DNA of 64,000 nucleotides from Bradysia coprophila. Lineage: Eukaryota > Arthropoda > Insecta > Diptera > Sciaridae. The notes below the pieces were generated by a model. That model was given only the letters and a program-made list of their open reading frames with translations, ran no database searches and was not told the DNA's origin. The translations under genes were made by a program, and so were the position numbers. The stretch is taken from NCBI RefSeq assembly GCF_014529535.1, contig NW_023503616.1, positions 2,728,001 through 2,792,000 on the forward strand. Reading direction: 5' to 3'. Position 1 is the stretch's first letter, and every line of letters begins with the position of its first letter. Of the stretch, positions 60,285-64,000 are shown in pieces.

Positions 60285-60498
60285 AAGCCTCGCTTGTCCT
60301 TAGAAGTTGGCGCCTCTGGCACACCTTCAGATACTGCCGATAGCACTCATTCTTTTCTATGTTATTCTTATGATGAATGTTCTATTTGACTATAGGACAA
60401 GTAAATTATCAAGAGTTGAACAGGAAAAGGAGCTGTTTATTCATATCTTGGTGTATGCTAAACGATATATTTTTGAATATGTTTGGGTATCCATTACC

Positions 60499-60514
60499 AT
60501 GAAAACAATTCATG
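60499..60514 (+). CDS. Possible short first coding exon (candidate c)
   Basis: ATGAAAACAATTCATG ends at a consensus donor (GTAAGTACC) in phase 1, the same phase as the candidates at 48072 and 50298. Alternatively this is the end of a longer exon beginning at the acceptor near 60395 (TGACTATAG). Support is limited to the donor and the shared phase. Confidence 0.15.
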
Positions 60515-61159
60515 GTAAGTACCATAGCACTGCCTAACGCGAACACTAATTTTATCAACATCAAAAAGCCTCCGAAATGTGAAACAGGTAGGCGTGTACG
60601 AATGCATGTGTTGTGTGTTTTAATTCATTCCAAGATACATATCATGACTCCTGTCTTTACGACAGAAACACAAAGCCTATTTTGATTGCACAAGCCTCTG
60701 AATATTTTTTGTGATCATGCTAAGAGCAGACCTGTGTAAGTACACCTGCAAATTCTTCTTCTTTGTTTGAGAAATTACTTTTCATTTACAACATGAGGTA
60801 AAGTTTCATCGGTCCTTCAATAAAATAGGGTCTTTTGATTTTTATGACTTTTTTTAGAAATTGGTTTTTGTAAAACCGATATGAATTTCGTTCTTCATCG
60901 GACAGCTCAAATTGTAGGACAGTTCACACACTATCCATACTTCCACGTTTATTCGATCCATGAACACGTATTAAGGCACTGCGAAATTGATAAATCTACC
61001 ACGGTATACGCATCACGATTCTATCAACTAATATTTTGCTTCGAACGTAGGGTTTGATAAAAAAAAATGTATTCAAAAACGTGAGGTAAAGTTAACTTTA
61101 CTGCACGGATACAAAACTTTACCTCAAGTATTTGAATAAAATATCTATACTTGACAATA

Positions 61160-61250
61160 GGGTAAATGATGGAAATTGTACTTCTTGTGTCTTGGCTACG
61201 TCTCGATCGGCAAATTTCACACAAGAAGTACAATTTCCATCATTTGCCCC
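61160..61250. repeat. Hairpin element, 91 bp
   Basis: GGTAAATGATGGAAATTGTA on the left is matched by TACAATTTCCATCATTTGCC on the right, with further pairing CTTCTTGTGT to ACACAAGAAG. The loop is about 30 bp. Confidence 0.7.
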
Positions 61251-64000
61251 ATTGGTAAGTAATGTACTATTAACTTCATTCATTTTGCCAAACAGTAAAC
61301 AGAGATCACGTCTTATTGATAATTAGAATCGAATTTTTTTAAAAGCTCTAGCATCTGACAATTATTAATCATTCAGGACAACTAATAAAAACCAAAAACG
61401 AAGTGAAAGTAACGAAAACTATGTAAACAGTTCTTACATTTCAACTAAATGTATAATCCAACCGGTGCGGCGAAATCAGTCGATAAACTAACTGATATAA
61501 GTTAATACTGGTTAGCTTTTTGTTTCTAATCCAATATTAGCGTTATGAAAGCACATTCAAAGAGTTGAATAATCAAAATACATGAACTCGATCAGAAAAG
61601 TTCATTTCTGGCATTACAAATTTATTGTTGACTCACTTTAACAATTAACAAAATTTTAAACAATAACGACGACGGTATGAATTTAATTAAATTAAATTTT
61701 ATTTTTTCGGACAGCGCACGACCGAATGAAGTTACTTTCTCACACTGAATCAACTTAACTTATTATTTGAATAGAAACTCAAATATTTAAAAGAAAAAAA
61801 AATCGAATACTACTGCAATATTAGCAGTAAAAAGCCTTATCTGTTCAACGCCATATTGAAAATTCATAATTTTATCAAAGAGAACTGTGATTGGGTAAAA
61901 ATCAATGTGTCAACTGAGCCAATGGCGTTCGAATGTTTGCTTAGCATTTCGTTGAATAATGTAACGAGACTTATTTACCATTCAGAATGAATATATGAAT
62001 GAAATTAGTTTGTTATAATTTTCTTCAAGCGTCTTGTTGATGTTTTTATTGTTCATTCTTTCTGCTTTTTTTATTTAAATAACATCATCAATGTTCTGTG
62101 TTTCGATCGTCGTTTGGTATTTTTAGATGTCTGATAATAAAACGAATTATCAATGGGAGACACAGTCCTCAAAAGTGGGGAGAATTATCAAATTTTTGTA
62201 GATGAAAACGAAAACAACACACGAATTAAAGTTGCGTCTTATGTGGTGATGACTTCATTCATTGTCATTTACTGATACTTAATTCCATTGCAAATATGAA
62301 ATAAATCACAATCGGCTTTGTGCATAATTTCGGGATTAAGAATTTTTGCATCGTGTGTGTGAAAAGGCCCTTTGGGAAAATCGGGATTTAGTTGGACTTA
62401 TTTTACAATTGTTTTTTTTATGAATATTTAATTTCCGAATAATGGATCGCTTCGCTTGTTCTCAAAGTTATCAATGTAACTTCAAAAGTTACCGAACTAA
62501 TAGTTCCGAAGAGTGCTACCTTTAAAAGGTCGTCGTCGCCCTACCAATCTTTTTTTATAAAACCAATGCTGTTTTGACTGATCACCGATCACTTTCTTGC
62601 ATTCCTGTACATTATCCTCCTTTTTCATAATTTCTTTCTTGCAAGTAGAAAACTATTTTGAGACCTCAAAAGGTGATTATTCACTTCTACGTATTATTGC
62701 TTCCAATGCAAACTAAAGATTTTCATTCAAATATGAATAGAAACGTTCGATGAATACGGTAGAATGACTAAACCATATCAGATATTCGCCTCAAATAACC
62801 TACGCTGTAATTTAACAATTGTAATGGGAACACATAATTACATACATTCTGAATGATTAAAGATGTGTCGATATTTTCCATATTCCTACAATAATAAAAT
62901 AAATGGATCTAACTCGAAGTTGATACTTGCACAGCATCATGTAATAATAACAATAATAATATCTAGTTACATGATGAAATTTTAATAGCATTTATTGCTA
63001 TAGAACGATAGGCATCCACAATATATTTATGCGAAATTTCTTTTCGTTTAATTTATGTGCAATGTGTACATGGTAGAGTCATGTGCGCATATTTACATGG
63101 TATCATGTAGGTGGACTCTCTCAAAGAGTCAAATGTGATCTTATTGTAAAATAGAAGAAAAGATCCCCGTGTGCTACACTGCTGCCATGTTATATTGTTT
63201 AGTCTTGAGACAGAATTCTGTATATGGGAAGTAACTATGTGGAAAATTTCAGTCTTAAGATATGAAATCATGCACGTTTTACTTGCTCTTAGATATTAAA
63301 CTCATAAATTGTTAAGTTTTTGTCGGTTTTTTATTTTCCCGTTTTCTTTACGTTTTACATGCTAGCAGATACGTTGAATAATGACAATCACAAAATTACA
63401 ATGTATTTTATGGAATTGATATGGGATACTGAAGAGACTGACTGCTTTTAGAGGCTGTTATCTGCGAAGACTCTGTACCAGCGATTAATCATAGTTACTA
63501 ATTGATAAGGACTTTTTTTTCTAAAAAACTGGACAATAAACTAAAAACAGAGAATAACACAGATCTGTTATCTATGGATGAAAAAAATTTTGTTTTCAAG
63601 TAATTAATGTTGGAACAAATCATCTCATTAAAGTATTGATAAGAAATTATCGCATTTCGAATGATTTTGAATGCAAAGGATAGGTAATAAATAATAATAC
63701 AGAGCAGTAGTCCCTTATCTGCTGCAGATATAAGTTTAAAAATATAATTTTTTTCTAAACCACGAAAATAGATTATTAGGTCTATAGTCGAACGTTTGTT
63801 AATGTGGAGCTAAATATGAGATGATTACATGGTTGTTGTTGAGATGAATGGTCTTTTTGGAGAGATATTTTTATTTAATTAAAATGGTTGTTATCCTAGC
63901 CATTGCGTAATTTATAAGGAAAAATAAAAGTGTCGAAAAATCTAATTAATTTTGGATGTGATTACATTTGTTACACGCCTAGTTCGCCGACGGCGCCTTA

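Larger units (their letters stand above)
55699..64000. other. Right end: no firm gene
   Basis: These 8.3 kb are AT-rich and give only short frames. They include a TTTA-free inverted repeat at 61160-61250, a patch of AGTAGTGGTGC words at 60180-60290, dispersed motif copies at 59605-59646 and 59660-59695, and a possible short exon end at 60499-60514. The NTAN1 promoter should lie at the left end. The rest could be intergenic or the intron of a plus-strand gene extending past the window. Confidence 0.5.

Noticed and set aside
60056..60346. Minus-strand frame of 96 codons
   Set aside because: It coincides with the GTAGTGG repeat cluster, which accounts for the open frame.

Overview
The window looks like nuclear DNA of a dipteran insect, probably a nematoceran fly such as a midge or fungus gnat. 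The base composition is strongly AT-rich. Genes are split by GT-AG introns, many of them only 60-72 bp. The recognisable proteins all resemble single-copy insect housekeeping proteins. Species and chromosome cannot be read from the sequence. All exon models come from reading frames, splice-site motifs and remembered family sequences. No search or transcript data were available.

Layout, left to right. (1) 671-9834 (+): the 3' part of a large gene for a disordered, Ser/Thr/Pro-rich protein I do not recognise; two alternative 3' ends can be read. (2) 12014-12778 (-): an intronless gene for an unrecognised acidic 254-aa protein. (3) 14084-15588 (+): the queuosine-salvage glycosidase QNG1 (DUF2419). 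(4) 18118-25374 (-): V-ATPase subunit C, complete, with two phase-matched cassette exons adding 132 residues. (5) 27276-27884 (+): cyclophilin PPIL3, tail to tail with TMEM18 at 27927-28676 (-), only 42 bp between stop codons. (6) 30373-31803 (+): intronless Sin1/MAPKAP1 of TORC2, tail to tail with a small unrecognised helical protein at 31894-32768 (-). (7) 34985-36358 (+): intronless cytosolic HMG-CoA synthase. (8) 36359-50692: a gene-poor block of transposon-derived repeats, including an 18-copy satellite of exactly 147 bp and several foldback elements. (9) 50693-55698 (-): the N-terminal asparagine amidohydrolase NTAN1 in seven exons. (10) 55699-64000: no firm gene, possibly intron of a plus-strand gene whose alternative first coding exons may lie at 48072, 50298 and 60499.

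The genes do not form one pathway: they cover tRNA-modification salvage, proton pumping, spliceosomal proline isomerisation, TORC2 signalling, mevalonate synthesis and the Asn/N-degron pathway. The most unusual material is non-coding. The 147-bp satellite sits beside a 221-bp-armed foldback, between two inverted copies of one MITE. A roughly 40-bp motif built on GAAGTAAAAGATTT recurs about eleven times in non-coding DNA on both strands. At least a dozen separate hairpin or MITE elements are scattered between and within genes.
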